A stretch of DNA of 64,000 nucleotides from Candidatus Delongbacteria bacterium (GCA_020634015.1 JACKCN010000006.1:124001-188000), one strand, 5' to 3'. Shown: positions 25,630 to 34,794, counted from the stretch's first letter. The notes: generated from the letters alone by a model not told the origin. Translations and numbers: made by a program.

Positions 25630-27282
25630 TCAACGGGCCCGCGACGGCGCTCCCGGATCGTGCTTCGTCCACAATGCGCGCACCGCGTCGCTGACCAACA
25701 GCAGGGTCATCGCCAGCAGCAGCGCCGCCAGCAGGGCGGGTACGGGGCGGCCGGCGCTCCAGAAACTCTGGATCTGCAGCACCAGGCTGCTGAGGCAGAC
25801 GGCCAGCATGAAAATCAGGGGCAGGCGCACGAACCAGGCCGTGTCTCCTGAACGGGCCAGCCAGATCGCCACGGTCAGCAGGGCCAGGGCCGCCAGCAAC
25901 TGGTTGGCCGTGCCGAAGAGCGGCCAGATGCCCATGCCCGCCGGACTGAAGAGCAGCAGCGCACCCCCGGCCACCGTGATGCCCGTGGCCACCTGGCGGT
26001 TCTGCAGCAGGGGAGTGTGCGGAGCGATGTCGCGCGCCAGTTCCTCCCAGAGGAAGCGCGCCAGCCTAGTGGCAGTGTCCAGGCTTGTCAGCGCGAAGGC
26101 CGCCACCGTGAGACTGATGAACGAGGTGCCCGCCTCGAAGGGCAGCCCCAGCCTCACCATGAATCCGGCCAGCGCCTGACTGAACACGGGAATCGCATCG
26201 CCGGTGGCCAACCCGGCCAGCCGCTCGGGCCCCAGACTCGATGCGGCCGCGATCAGTGCCAGCACGGCCAGCAGGCTTTCCACCAGCATCGAGCCGTAGG
26301 CCACGGGGCGGGCGTGGCTCTCGCGGTCCAGCTGTCTCACGGTGGTGCCGGATGCCACCAGGCTGTGGAACCCGCTGATCGCGCCACAGGCCACGGTCAC
26401 GAAGAGCAGGGGGAACAGCGCGCCGATGCTGGGCGCGCTCAGCCCGGTGAACGCGGGCACACGGAACTCGGGCCCCACCAGCAGCACTCCGGCCACTCCC
26501 AGCCCCATCATGGCGTACAGCAGAAAACTGTTGAGGTAGTCGCGGGGCTGCAGCAGCCAGTGCACGGGTGTCACGCTGGCGATCCAGATGTAGGCCAGAA
26601 TCAGCCAGCGCCAGACCGTGGTCGCCCGGGCCGGGTCCAGTCCGATGCGGGCCGGATCCAGGGGCCAGGCCAGTCCCAGCCAGAGACAGAGGAACAGGGC
26701 CACCACACCCAGCAGGGTCGCGGGCAGCAGCGGCATGCGCAACGGGCCGATCAGCAGTCCGAAACCGACGGCCAGCACAATGAAGAGCAGCGAGCTGCCC
26801 GCCGAGGCCGGCACCAGCACGAAGGTGCGGGCCACGATCAGGGTGAACACGGCGATCACCAGCAGCAGGGTCAGCCAGGCAAAGCCCAGAAACAGCAGTT
26901 TGCCACGCCGCCCCAGATAGTCCTCGATGAGCGTGCCGATGCCCGCCCCGCCGTGACGCAGACTGGCCATCAGGCTGGTGAAGTCGTGCACGGCACCCAG
27001 GAAGATCGCACCCAGCAGAATCCAGACCCAGACCGCGACCCAGCCGAACACGCTGGCCAGCACGGGCCCCACGATCGGGCTGGCACCCGCGATCGAGGCG
27101 AAGTGATGTCCCATCAGCACCGGGGGCGCAGCGGGCACGAAATCGACTCCATCGCGACGGGCATGCGCGGGTGTGGCACGGGAGTCGTCCAGCCCGAAGT
27201 GGCGGGCCAGCCAGCCACCGTAGAAACGATAGGCCAGTGCCAGGGCGGCCAGGCTCAAGAGCAGCAGGGTACGTCCGTTCAC
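25630..27282 (-). CDS. CstA-family carbon-starvation / pyruvate or peptide transporter
   Basis: A 550-residue inner-membrane carrier with many helices. Family motifs are plain: Y-R-F-Y-G-G-W-L-A-R near the start, G-H-H-F-A-S-I-A-G-A-S-P-I-V-G-P, V-H-D-F-T-S-L-M-A-S-L-R-H-G-G, L-Q-P-R-D-Y-L-N-S-F-L-L and G-F-H-S-L-V-A-S-G-T-T. CstA relatives (including BtsT/YjiY) take up pyruvate or peptides when carbon is limiting. The protein is shorter than E. coli CstA (about 700 residues), matching the short form. Translation starts with GTG. The gene is preceded on its strand by a 32-base palindrome and the large repeat protein. Confidence 0.9.
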   Translation of the reverse strand: MNGRTLLLLSLAALALAYRFYGGWLARHFGLDDSRATPAHARRDGVDFVPAAPPVLMGHHFASIAGASPIVGPVLASVFGWVAVWVWILLGAIFLGAVHDFTSLMASLRHGGAGIGTLIEDYLGRRGKLLFLGFAWLTLLLVIAVFTLIVARTFVLVPASAGSSLLFIVLAVGFGLLIGPLRMPLLPATLLGVVALFLCLWLGLAWPLDPARIGLDPARATTVWRWLILAYIWIASVTPVHWLLQPRDYLNSFLLYAMMGLGVAGVLLVGPEFRVPAFTGLSAPSIGALFPLLFVTVACGAISGFHSLVASGTTVRQLDRESHARPVAYGSMLVESLLAVLALIAAASSLGPERLAGLATGDAIPVFSQALAGFMVRLGLPFEAGTSFISLTVAAFALTSLDTATRLARFLWEELARDIAPHTPLLQNRQVATGITVAGGALLLFSPAGMGIWPLFGTANQLLAALALLTVAIWLARSGDTAWFVRLPLIFMLAVCLSSLVLQIQSFWSAGRPVPALLAALLLAMTLLLVSDAVRALWTKHDPGAPSRAR

Positions 27283-27397
27283 GGGCGGTCCTGGATTTGA
27301 TCAGTGGGACAGGGGGAGAACAGCGGCACAAGCTAGCAGGACCGGAGGCGGCGAGCCAGCAAAATCCTCCCCGGACGGATCCACCGTGCCATGAGAG

Positions 27398-27429
27398 ACT
27401 CCCCCGGTCGCGCGCGCGACCGGGGGAGT
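27398..27429. terminator. Perfect 32-base palindrome downstream of the T9SS repeat-protein gene
   Basis: ACTCCCCCGGTCGCGC is followed immediately by its exact reverse complement. The element lies 30 bases past the stop of the gene at 27460. No T-run follows on either strand, so it would act as a Rho-independent-like stem without a U-tract, or as a transcript-stabilising hairpin. Confidence 0.55.
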
Positions 27430-27459
27430 TCAGGAAAGCGATCGGTGTGAGCCTGGCGG

Positions 27460-30381
27460 CTATTTCACCAGCATCATCTTGCGGGTCAGGCTGCCGCTGG
27501 TCGTATCCAGGCGGTAGAAGTAGAGCCCGCTGGGCAGTGCGCTGCCATCGAAGCGTGCCTGGTGCTGGCCGGCTCCGAGGGGCTGGTCGATCAGGGTGCT
27601 CACCAGACGTCCGGCGATGTCGTACACGCGCAGCTGCACCGGACCGGCCTGGGCCAGGCTGAATCCGATGGTCGTGCGGGGGTTGAAGGGGTTGGGGTAC
27701 GCGTCGGCCAGCTCAAGCGAGACCGGGCGCACCGCGGGAGTTTCCACGTCGGTCGTCACCGGCTGGATCGAGACGGTCAGGCCCGTGGTGATCCAGCTTC
27801 CCGTGCCGTCGAAGTTCACTTCAAGTCCTTCAGTCCCGCCGGGGCCTTCCACGCCGACCGAGATGCTGCCCAGGGATTCATCGTCCATGTCGATGTAATG
27901 GAAAAGGATCTCGCCGTCGGGGAAGAGCACGACCTGGAAGGTGTAAGGTCCGCCCGTGACATGGTGCGGATAGTCGGTCCACTGGAACACGGCCATATCG
28001 ACGCCATCGCCGAAGTCCGTCTGGACGTAGACGGCACCATCCGACTCCTCAGGGTCCAGATCGTCCCAGAGCGGGAAGATCGCGTTGTCCACATTGCCGG
28101 TGGTCGGAATCGCCTGGTTGTTGTAGTCCGTGCTGTTGGTTTCGTCAAAGCTCAGCCACCCGTTGCTGCAGACGCGCAGCGCGGTGTACTCACTGCCGAA
28201 GAAGGGGAAGGGGAAGGGCAGAGTCACGGCGGTCTGGCTGTCGTCACTGGGCAGATCCAGCGCGGTGCCCGTCTCCGTGATCAGCTCCCAGACGTGGCTG
28301 GGACCCGTGGCGTCCAGGGAATTGGTCCAGGCGTAGCCATCTCCGCTGCCCCGGGTCGGGCGAGCGTGCGGCGCCAGCAAGCGCACGGCCTGATGGCTGC
28401 CCAGCGGAATGCCGCTGCCGTTGTAGAGCAACTGCAGGCCGACGCTGCCATCGCCGTTCTCGAGGCCCACGGTGGCGTTGGCCAGCAGGGATTCGGCCAT
28501 CTCACCGTACTGGAACACGATGTCACCGCTGCGATACAGGATCACCTGGAAGGAGACGTGCTCGCTTTCAATGTCGATGTGCGAAATGTAATCCCACTGG
28601 AAGATCGCGCGGTCGTTGGCCGTATCGTCCCAGAAGTAGATCGCGCCATCTTCCGAGGGCGGGTAGAGGTCTTCCCAGAAGGGGAAGATCGCGTTGTCCG
28701 GGTCGCCGGCGGTCGGAATGCTCTGGTTGCTGTATTCGGCTTCGCTGTTCACGTCAAACCCAAGCCAGCCATTGGAGCACACGAGCACATTGACGTAATC
28801 GATGCCGAAGTAGGGGAAGCCCCAGGGCAGGATCACGGTTTCGGTATCGTCGTCGCCCGTGATCTGGAGGTTGGTCTCACTGGAAATGTCCACCCATTCC
28901 CAGGCGGGTCCGTTGACGGCGTCGGAATGGGCCCAGCTGTAACCGGTGGCGTCGTCGACGCCGGAGGTGGCACGCGGAGCGTTGAAGCGGATGCAGGTTT
29001 CGTCGGCAAGATTGACGCCATCGCCGTTGAGGTTGCATTGCATGCCCACGCTGCCATCGGCGTTCTCGATGCCCACGGTGGCGCTCTCGAGGTCATTCTC
29101 GTCCAGGTTGGCATACTGCAGGAGGATGTCGCCGCCTTCCATCAGAATCACCTGGAAACTCAGCGGCACATCTCCGCTGTAGGCCATCACATCCTCGTAG
29201 GACACGATCACCCGCCCCAGCCAGTCCTCATTGAGATAGGTGATCGTGCCACCGGCACTGGGATCCAGGTCGTCCCAGAAGGGCGCGATCAGATTGTCGG
29301 GAGTGCCGCTGCTGGGCAGGGCGGTGTTGCTGAGGTCGTCCATGTCCGCGGCGGCGAAGCCCAGGATGCCGTTGGAGCCGACATAGAGCTGGGAGTAGAG
29401 AGTTCCGTAGAACAGGAAATCGAAGGGCAGATCGATGGGCGTTTCCGTATAGGCGTCATCGCCCAACACGATCTCGGTGCCCTCGGCGGTGTCCTGCCAG
29501 CTGTAGGACGGTCCGTCCGGATGGTCCGAGCTGCGCCAGCTGTAGCCGAAGGCGTCAGGGCCACCCGCCACGGGCGTCGGGCCGAAGTCGCAGGCATCGA
29601 AGGTCACGGTCAGTTCGTACTCACCGCTGTAGGTGGAATACCCATCCACGACGATGTAATAGGTCCCGGGATCCAGGCAGCAGACCAAGCTGGACTGCAG
29701 GTCCTCGAGATCGCAGTTGTCATCGTTGCCGGCCACCTGCTCCAGGTTGGGGCTGAAGATTCCCAGGCGTGTGTCATAATCGAAGGTGTCGCTGCAGAGG
29801 CCTGCGTAGACCTGGGTCTGGGTGTCCAGAGTGAACACGTACCAGGCGTCGTTGGCGGCAAAATCCCCGGTGTAGTCGCAGCCATTTCCGGTCTCGCCCC
29901 AGGGCATGTCGGCCAGGTAGTTCGACCTGGAAGAGGTGTCGTCCTGGTCGGAAAAGTTCGCCCCGATGGACGTGTCGGGAATCGGCAGGGCCGTTGCGGG
30001 CGAGTTGCCGGCCGTACGATCCGATTCGACCCAGGGGGTGGCTTCCAGACCGTGGTTGAACTGGCGTGCCAGATCCGTGGGGATCGGCTGACCCAGTTCC
30101 TTGAACAGCCGGTAGGCCCGCCGGGGCTCCAGCTCAGGCCAGAAGGAGTCAAGATCCTGTTTGTCCCGGCCGGGGAAGGGGCCCAGCACCACGGGTTGCC
30201 CCGTTGGCTGCTGAACGTGGGTCTTCCCGTGCACGCCCTGATGCGTGTTCCGGTCGTGCGGGTCCGTGGTGGACGCCGTGCTGGTCACAAGGCTTCCGGC
30301 CTCGACGACCGGTTTGTGTCCGTCGGCCGATACACCGGCCGCGAGAACACCCAGACAGATGAACGCGGAGAAACTTTTCAT
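27460..30381 (-). CDS. T9SS-sorted secreted protein with three tandem modules
   Basis: A 973-residue exported protein. The signal peptide is S-A-F-I-C-L-G-V-L-A-A-G-V-S-A. About residues 150-280 resemble a pre-peptidase C-terminal (PPC-like) beta module (Y-Y-I-V-V-D-G-Y-S-T-Y-S-G-E-Y-E-L). Three tandem modules of about 195 residues follow, each opening G-Y-(S/A)-W and containing S-N-G-(I/W)-L-(G/S)-F, D-N-(L/A)-I-(A/F)-P-(F/L)-W-(D/E)-D-L and F-Q-V-(I/V)-L. The last 80 residues are a Por sorting domain (A-Y-P-N-P-F-N-P-R-T-T, ending K-M-M-L-V-K). I start at ATG 30381, where AAAGG precedes a good signal peptide. Probable surface or extracellular binding protein. Confidence 0.87.
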   Translation of the reverse strand: MKSFSAFICLGVLAAGVSADGHKPVVEAGSLVTSTASTTDPHDRNTHQGVHGKTHVQQPTGQPVVLGPFPGRDKQDLDSFWPELEPRRAYRLFKELGQPIPTDLARQFNHGLEATPWVESDRTAGNSPATALPIPDTSIGANFSDQDDTSSRSNYLADMPWGETGNGCDYTGDFAANDAWYVFTLDTQTQVYAGLCSDTFDYDTRLGIFSPNLEQVAGNDDNCDLEDLQSSLVCCLDPGTYYIVVDGYSTYSGEYELTVTFDACDFGPTPVAGGPDAFGYSWRSSDHPDGPSYSWQDTAEGTEIVLGDDAYTETPIDLPFDFLFYGTLYSQLYVGSNGILGFAAADMDDLSNTALPSSGTPDNLIAPFWDDLDPSAGGTITYLNEDWLGRVIVSYEDVMAYSGDVPLSFQVILMEGGDILLQYANLDENDLESATVGIENADGSVGMQCNLNGDGVNLADETCIRFNAPRATSGVDDATGYSWAHSDAVNGPAWEWVDISSETNLQITGDDDTETVILPWGFPYFGIDYVNVLVCSNGWLGFDVNSEAEYSNQSIPTAGDPDNAIFPFWEDLYPPSEDGAIYFWDDTANDRAIFQWDYISHIDIESEHVSFQVILYRSGDIVFQYGEMAESLLANATVGLENGDGSVGLQLLYNGSGIPLGSHQAVRLLAPHARPTRGSGDGYAWTNSLDATGPSHVWELITETGTALDLPSDDSQTAVTLPFPFPFFGSEYTALRVCSNGWLSFDETNSTDYNNQAIPTTGNVDNAIFPLWDDLDPEESDGAVYVQTDFGDGVDMAVFQWTDYPHHVTGGPYTFQVVLFPDGEILFHYIDMDDESLGSISVGVEGPGGTEGLEVNFDGTGSWITTGLTVSIQPVTTDVETPAVRPVSLELADAYPNPFNPRTTIGFSLAQAGPVQLRVYDIAGRLVSTLIDQPLGAGQHQARFDGSALPSGLYFYRLDTTSGSLTRKMMLVK

Positions 30382-30774
30382 GGGAACCTTTCCGGACAGT
30401 TCACCGCAGTACCGGGGAACGCCCTGGACAATGAATGACACGTGATGTGCTGTGTTGGTGATGTCGGTCGCTGCCGGACCGAAGGATTGCAACAGTATCG
30501 ACAAAGTTTTCCACCGGATCCATACATGCTGCGCCCCGCCTGCGAATTTGCCCGCGACCCGTATGAAATGGGAAGGTGCATTGATTGAAATTCAATCTTG
30601 AGGCACGTTTCGCCGATCGAACTCGAATGTCTTCTGTTATAGTGCTGCGGGCCGATACGGTGTCGAGGTCCTGGACCTGACCGCATGCCGATACGCTTTG
30701 TCGCACCCGGGGAACCGGACGCGACCGGACGGGCGCCCGGTTGCCCGCCACAGATGCCTGGAAAGGAACGCTCA
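30382..30774. promoter_or_regulatory. Divergent intergenic region with a small inverted repeat
   Basis: A 393-base gap between the T9SS protein gene (minus) and the HDOD-associated gene (plus). It contains a 15-base inverted repeat, GATTGAA-A-TTCAATC, at 30583-30597 in a locally A+T-rich patch, a possible operator or promoter-proximal element. No gene is seen. Confidence 0.35.
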
Positions 30775-31131
30775 ATGCCGGGCAAGCTGCTCGACAATCT
30801 GGATGTGGGAATGGTGCTGAGCCATGACTTGCTGAATGGGCAGGGGCATCTCTTGCTGCCCGCCGGTTCCGTCCTGACGGCGCAGCACCTGCGGATTCTC
30901 AAGCAATGGCACATCGAGGTGGTGTACGTCGAGGCCAGCGAATCGGGACATCCACCCTGGTGCGATGTGTCCCTCGACGGGCTGTCGCTGGAGATGCATC
31001 GTGCCAATGAAGCCCGCCTGAGCGGGCTCTTCGAGTTCTGCGAGCGGGAGCACGCGTTCACTTCCAGGCTGTTCTACATCCTGCTGGACCGACTGGATCG
31101 CCTGTCCGTCCTGGGCGAGAACGACGCATGA
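30775..31131 (+). CDS. Small protein resembling the N-terminal module of HD-GYP/HDOD proteins
   Basis: A 118-residue soluble protein. Its first 55 residues (D-V-G-M-V-L-S-H-D-L-L, L-L-L-P-A-G-S-V-L-T, H-L-R-I-L-K-Q-W-H-I-E-V-V-Y-V) match the small beta-barrel module commonly found before HD-GYP and HDOD domains. The remaining part is helical and Arg/Glu-rich. Here the module is a separate polypeptide, with its stop overlapping the ATG of the HDOD gene (ATGA), so the two probably act together. I prefer ATG 30775, with GGAAAGGA upstream, over the in-frame ATG at 30754. Confidence 0.75.
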   Translation: MPGKLLDNLDVGMVLSHDLLNGQGHLLLPAGSVLTAQHLRILKQWHIEVVYVEASESGHPPWCDVSLDGLSLEMHRANEARLSGLFEFCEREHAFTSRLFYILLDRLDRLSVLGENDA

Positions 31132-31982
31132 AGAAAACACCTCCACCATTGGACAGGATCATTCGGTCAGTGACCCAGTTGGCCAGTCTGCCCGCCCTGC
31201 ACCTGCGGATTCTGGAGGTGCTGAACAATGCGGACTCGAATCTTGTGGAGCTGGACACCCTGATCAGCCGTGATCCAAGTCTGACCGCCCGCCTTCTGCG
31301 CCGCAGCAACAGTTCCTATTACGGGCGTGGGGGCACCGTGTCCACCGTGCACCACGCGCTGACCGTGCTGGGGTTTGAACACGCCCGTGACATCGTGCTG
31401 AGCGCATCGGTGCTCAGTGTGTTCGAGAAGTTGCCCCAGTCCCTGATCAGCATGAAGGGCTTCTGGGAGCACTCGGTATTGGTGGGGCTGCTGGCACGCG
31501 AAATCGGCATCCTCAATCAGCTTGACAACGCCGAAGAACTGAACACGGCGGGGCTGTTGCACGATGTGGGCCGGCTGGTGATGATCCAGACCTTGCCCGT
31601 CGAGTATCACAAACTGCTGCTCTACGCCAAGGCGGCGGGCAAGCCATTGGTGCTGGTCGAGCATCAGCATCTGGGCTACACCCACGGCCAGGTCGGCGGC
31701 GCGCTCTTCAGCGAATGGGGGCTGCCCTTCAGCATCTGTCAGGCGGCCGCGCACCATCACCTTCCCTCCGCGATCCAAAGCAACCGCGAACTGGTGGAAA
31801 TCGTCCAGCTGGCCGACGTGCTGGCCCATGGCCTGCAGATCGGCAACAGCGGCGCGTTTCACGTGCCACCCTTCGACCCCGACACCGCCCTGCGTCTGCT
31901 GCCACCGGATTCGATCAAACAGGTGCTGCTGACCGCCGAAACCGCCGTCGAGGACATCATGGTGGCCTTGTTCGCGGAGTGA
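31128..31982 (+). CDS. HDOD-domain signalling protein
   Basis: A 284-residue cytoplasmic protein built on the HDOD fold (HD-related output domain). It begins with L-P-A-L-H-L-R-I-L-E and has the typical D-P-S-L-T-A-R-L-L-R and A-L-T-V-L-G segments, then an HD-like helix pair with L-L-H-D-V-G-R-L-V and H-Q-H-L-G-Y-T-H-G-Q-V-G. HDOD proteins lack most HD metal ligands and act as regulators linked to two-component or cyclic-nucleotide signalling. It is translationally coupled to the 118-residue gene upstream. No effector domain is attached. Confidence 0.9.
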   Translation: MKKTPPPLDRIIRSVTQLASLPALHLRILEVLNNADSNLVELDTLISRDPSLTARLLRRSNSSYYGRGGTVSTVHHALTVLGFEHARDIVLSASVLSVFEKLPQSLISMKGFWEHSVLVGLLAREIGILNQLDNAEELNTAGLLHDVGRLVMIQTLPVEYHKLLLYAKAAGKPLVLVEHQHLGYTHGQVGGALFSEWGLPFSICQAAAHHHLPSAIQSNRELVEIVQLADVLAHGLQIGNSGAFHVPPFDPDTALRLLPPDSIKQVLLTAETAVEDIMVALFAE

Positions 31983-32063
31983 GTCCGGAAGCACGGGTGC
32001 AGGTTGTGGACGGGGTGTCCTGCCCGCATGCAGGACCGAGCAGCAGGATGCGGGCGCCATCCG

Positions 32064-32100
32064 GAAAAACGAAAAGGCCCTTGCCGCAACAGCAAGGGCC
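32064..32100 (-). terminator. Terminator after tRNA-Val
   Basis: On the minus strand GGCCCTTGC pairs with GCAAGGGCC over a seven-base loop and is followed by TTTTCGTTTT. It lies 24 bases beyond the tRNA 3' end. Confidence 0.85.
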
Positions 32101-32124
32101 TCACTCTTCCGGACCGGAATCCAG

Positions 32125-32198
32125 TGGGCGATACGGGACTCGAACCTGTGACCTCTGGTATGTGACACCAGCGCTCTAACCAGCTGAGCTAATCGCCC
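32125..32198 (-). tRNA. tRNA-Val (anticodon CAC)
   Basis: A complete 74-nt cloverleaf on the minus strand. The acceptor GGGCGAT pairs with ATCGCCC, the D-arm AGCTCAGCTGGTTAGAGC is present, the anticodon stem CTGGT/ACCAG holds the loop GTCACAT with anticodon CAC, and the T-arm contains GGTTCGAGTCC. The discriminator is A; CCA is not encoded. Confidence 0.96.
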
Positions 32199-32445
32199 GT
32201 GAAGGAAGCGCTGAAGGTAGTGCGGCTCCGGCAGGAAGTCAAGACTTGCGTCAGACAGGTCAAAACTCCTGTAGCGGCCGCACCCCGGAACCCGCCGGTG
32301 CGGTGGCCCGTTGTATTTCCTACTTTCACGGGCGACTTGGCGGGCGCCAGCGTTCATCCTCCAGATCCTCGGGGGGCGCGGTCCCCGCAAACCTGCTTCG
32401 GGCCAGCGGGCCCGGGCTTCATCCAACCAGACAGGAGTTCCGGCT

Positions 32446-33444
32446 ATGTCAATTCGCGTCGGCATCAATGGCTTCGGGCGCATCGGACGATTGGTTTTCC
32501 GGCGGGCCCTGGCCCAGGGCGGTTTCACCATCGTCGGCATCAACGACCTCACCGATGCCAGGACTCTGGCCCACCTGCTCAAGTATGATTCGGCCCATGG
32601 CCGCTTCGATGGCAAGGTCGAGGTGGAAGGCGACGCCCTCATCGTGAACGGCGAGCGCATTCCGGTCAGTGCCCACAAGGATCCGGCCCAGATTCCCTGG
32701 GGCCAGCTCGGCGCCACCATCGTGGTGGAAGCAACGGGCGTGTTCGCCGACAACGCCGCCCTGGACAAGCACATCCAGGCGGGTGCGAAGAAGGTGGTGC
32801 TGACCGTTCCCCCCAAGGATGCCATCGACGGCATGGTGGTCATGGGCGTCAACGACGACACCCTCAAGCCCGAGTTCACCAAGGTGAGCAACGCCTCGTG
32901 CACCACCAACTGTCTGGCCCCCGTGGCCAAGGTGCTGCACGACAGTTTCGGCCTCGAGCGCGGTCTGATGACCACCGTGCACGCCTACACCAATGACCAG
33001 CGCACACTGGATCTGCCCCACAAGGATCTGCGTCGTGCGCGCACGGCCGCCCAGAACATCATTCCCACCACCACCGGCGCCGCCCGTGCCGTGGGCAAGA
33101 TCATTCCCGCCCTCAACGGCAAGCTGGACGGCATGGCCATCCGCGTGCCCGTGCAGGACGGCAGCATGGTGGACCTGGTCTGCCAGCTCAGCCGGCCCGC
33201 CACGGTGCAGGAGATCAATGCGGCCATGAAGGCCGCCGCCGAGGGCCCCATGAAAGGTGTGCTGGAATACACCGAAGATCCCATCGTGAGCAGCGACATC
33301 ATCGGCAACCCGCACAGCAGCGTGTTCGATTCGCTCTGCACCACCGTGATGGGCGGCACCTTCGTGAAGGTGATTTCCTGGTACGACAACGAATGGGGTT
33401 ACAGCTGCCGGGTCGTCGACCTGGTCAAGCGCCTGGCCCAGTAA
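32446..33444 (+). CDS. gapA: Glyceraldehyde-3-phosphate dehydrogenase, type I
   Basis: Glycolytic enzyme of 332 residues that oxidises glyceraldehyde 3-phosphate with NAD and phosphate. The Rossmann motif G-I-N-G-F-G-R-I-G-R opens the protein, the catalytic Cys lies in S-N-A-S-C-T-T-N-C near residue 150, and the catalytic His is in the T-V-H-A-Y-T-N-D-Q segment. The W-Y-D-N-E-W-G-Y-S C-terminus is intact. ATG 32446 follows ACAGGAG. The pgk gene follows after 124 bases, a classic lower-glycolysis pair. Confidence 0.96.
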   Translation: MSIRVGINGFGRIGRLVFRRALAQGGFTIVGINDLTDARTLAHLLKYDSAHGRFDGKVEVEGDALIVNGERIPVSAHKDPAQIPWGQLGATIVVEATGVFADNAALDKHIQAGAKKVVLTVPPKDAIDGMVVMGVNDDTLKPEFTKVSNASCTTNCLAPVAKVLHDSFGLERGLMTTVHAYTNDQRTLDLPHKDLRRARTAAQNIIPTTTGAARAVGKIIPALNGKLDGMAIRVPVQDGSMVDLVCQLSRPATVQEINAAMKAAAEGPMKGVLEYTEDPIVSSDIIGNPHSSVFDSLCTTVMGGTFVKVISWYDNEWGYSCRVVDLVKRLAQ

Positions 33445-33568
33445 GCACCGAGTCGATTGGCGGGGGGCACGGGCCCCCCGCGCTCATTCATGCCTCGCCC
33501 GCCGGCTGCCGACGGAGGCTCGCGGAGCGTCCCGGTGATCCAATCCGTCCCACTGGAAAGAACTCCCC

Positions 33569-34765
33569 ATGGCCAAGAAAAGCATTCGTGACCTGGAGGT
33601 CCGCGGCCGCCGCGTGCTCTGCCGGGTCGATTTCAACGTGCCCCTCGACAGTGCCGGGCACGTCACCGATTCCCTGCGCATCCGCGCCGCCTTGCCCACC
33701 ATCGAGCACCTGCTCAAGGGCGGCGCACGCCTGATTCTGATGAGCCATCTGGGTCGGCCCAAGGGCGGCCCGGCCCCCGAGTTCAGCCTGCGCCCCGTGC
33801 AGCAGGAACTGGCGAAGCTGCTGGGCCAGCCGGTGGCCTTCAGCGCGGACTGCATCGGAACCGAAGCCGAAGCGGCCGCCCACGCCCTCAAGGATGGCGA
33901 GGTGCTGCTGCTCGAGAACCTGCGCTTCCACGCGGGCGAGGAGAAGAATGCGCCCGACTTCGTGACGGCCCTGGCCCGGCTGGGCGAACTCTACGTGAAC
34001 GACGCCTTCGGCACGGCCCACCGCGCGCACGCCTCCACCGAGGGGGTGGCCCGTGCGCTGGGCAATGCCACCGGTGGGTTCCTGATGGAGAAGGAGCTGC
34101 GGTTCCTGAATGATGAGCTGGCAGATCCGACACGTCCGCTGGTGGCCGTGCTGGGCGGTGCCAAGGTCAGTGGCAAGATCGACGTGATCGAAAACCTGAT
34201 CGCCAAGGTCGACAGCATCGTGGTGGGAGGTGGCATGATGTTCACCTTCTACAAGGCGATGGGACTGGACATCGGGTCCAGCCTGCTGGAAGAAGATCGC
34301 GTTCAGATGGCCCGGGATCTGATGGAACGTTGCCGGGCCGCGGGCGTTGAACTGCTGTTGCCCGTGGATGTGCTGGTGGCCGACCGCTTCGCGCCCGACG
34401 CCGGGACCCAGGTGGTGGACCGCGAACGGATTCCCGCCGGCTGGATCGGAGTGGACATCGGCCCGCGCAGCATCGAGGCCATTCGCGCCCTGCTGGGCAA
34501 GGCCAACACGGTGGTCTGGAACGGCCCGATGGGAGTCTTCGAGATGGAACCCTTCTCCCACGGCACCCTGGCGGTGGCCCGCGCGCTGGTCCAGCGCACG
34601 GCCGCCGGTGCGATCACCATCGTCGGCGGAGGAGACAGCGCGGCAGCCGTGGCCGCTGCCGGTCTGGAAGACGGCTTCAGCCATGTCAGCACGGGCGGCG
34701 GTGCCAGCCTGGAACTGCTCGAGGGCAAGCTGCTGCCCGGCGTGGAAGCCCTGGACGAAGCCTGA
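33569..34765 (+). CDS. pgk: Phosphoglycerate kinase
   Basis: A 398-residue glycolytic enzyme that transfers phosphate from 1,3-bisphosphoglycerate to ADP. Seen are R-V-L-C-R-V-D-F-N-V-P (substrate-binding), the basic-patch Arg in L-M-S-H-L-G-R-P-K-G, L-L-E-N-L-R-F-H, the hinge and ADP site A-V-L-G-G-A-K-V-S-G-K, and the C-terminal G-G-G-D-S-A-A-A-V with S-T-G-G-G-A-S-L-E-L-L-E-G. The length is typical. It is probably cotranscribed with gapA and ends before a CRP-like palindrome and a strong terminator. Confidence 0.96.
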   Translation: MAKKSIRDLEVRGRRVLCRVDFNVPLDSAGHVTDSLRIRAALPTIEHLLKGGARLILMSHLGRPKGGPAPEFSLRPVQQELAKLLGQPVAFSADCIGTEAEAAAHALKDGEVLLLENLRFHAGEEKNAPDFVTALARLGELYVNDAFGTAHRAHASTEGVARALGNATGGFLMEKELRFLNDELADPTRPLVAVLGGAKVSGKIDVIENLIAKVDSIVVGGGMMFTFYKAMGLDIGSSLLEEDRVQMARDLMERCRAAGVELLLPVDVLVADRFAPDAGTQVVDRERIPAGWIGVDIGPRSIEAIRALLGKANTVVWNGPMGVFEMEPFSHGTLAVARALVQRTAAGAITIVGGGDSAAAVAAAGLEDGFSHVSTGGGASLELLEGKLLPGVEALDEA

Positions 34766-34772
34766 AGCCGAT

Positions 34773-34794
34773 CGATGTGAGCGCGCTCACATCG
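34773..34794. promoter_or_regulatory. CRP/FNR-like palindrome TGTGA-N6-TCACA
   Basis: A perfect 22-base palindrome, CGATGTGAGCG followed by CGCTCACATCG. Its core is exactly TGTGA-N6-TCACA, the consensus of CRP-type regulators in other bacteria. It starts eight bases after the pgk stop. Because it is far upstream of the next gene it may instead be a transcript hairpin. No CRP gene is in this window. Confidence 0.35.

Noticed and set aside
27562..30438. 958-codon plus-strand frame
   Set aside because: Antisense of the T9SS repeat protein, which has a signal peptide, repeats and a sorting domain.
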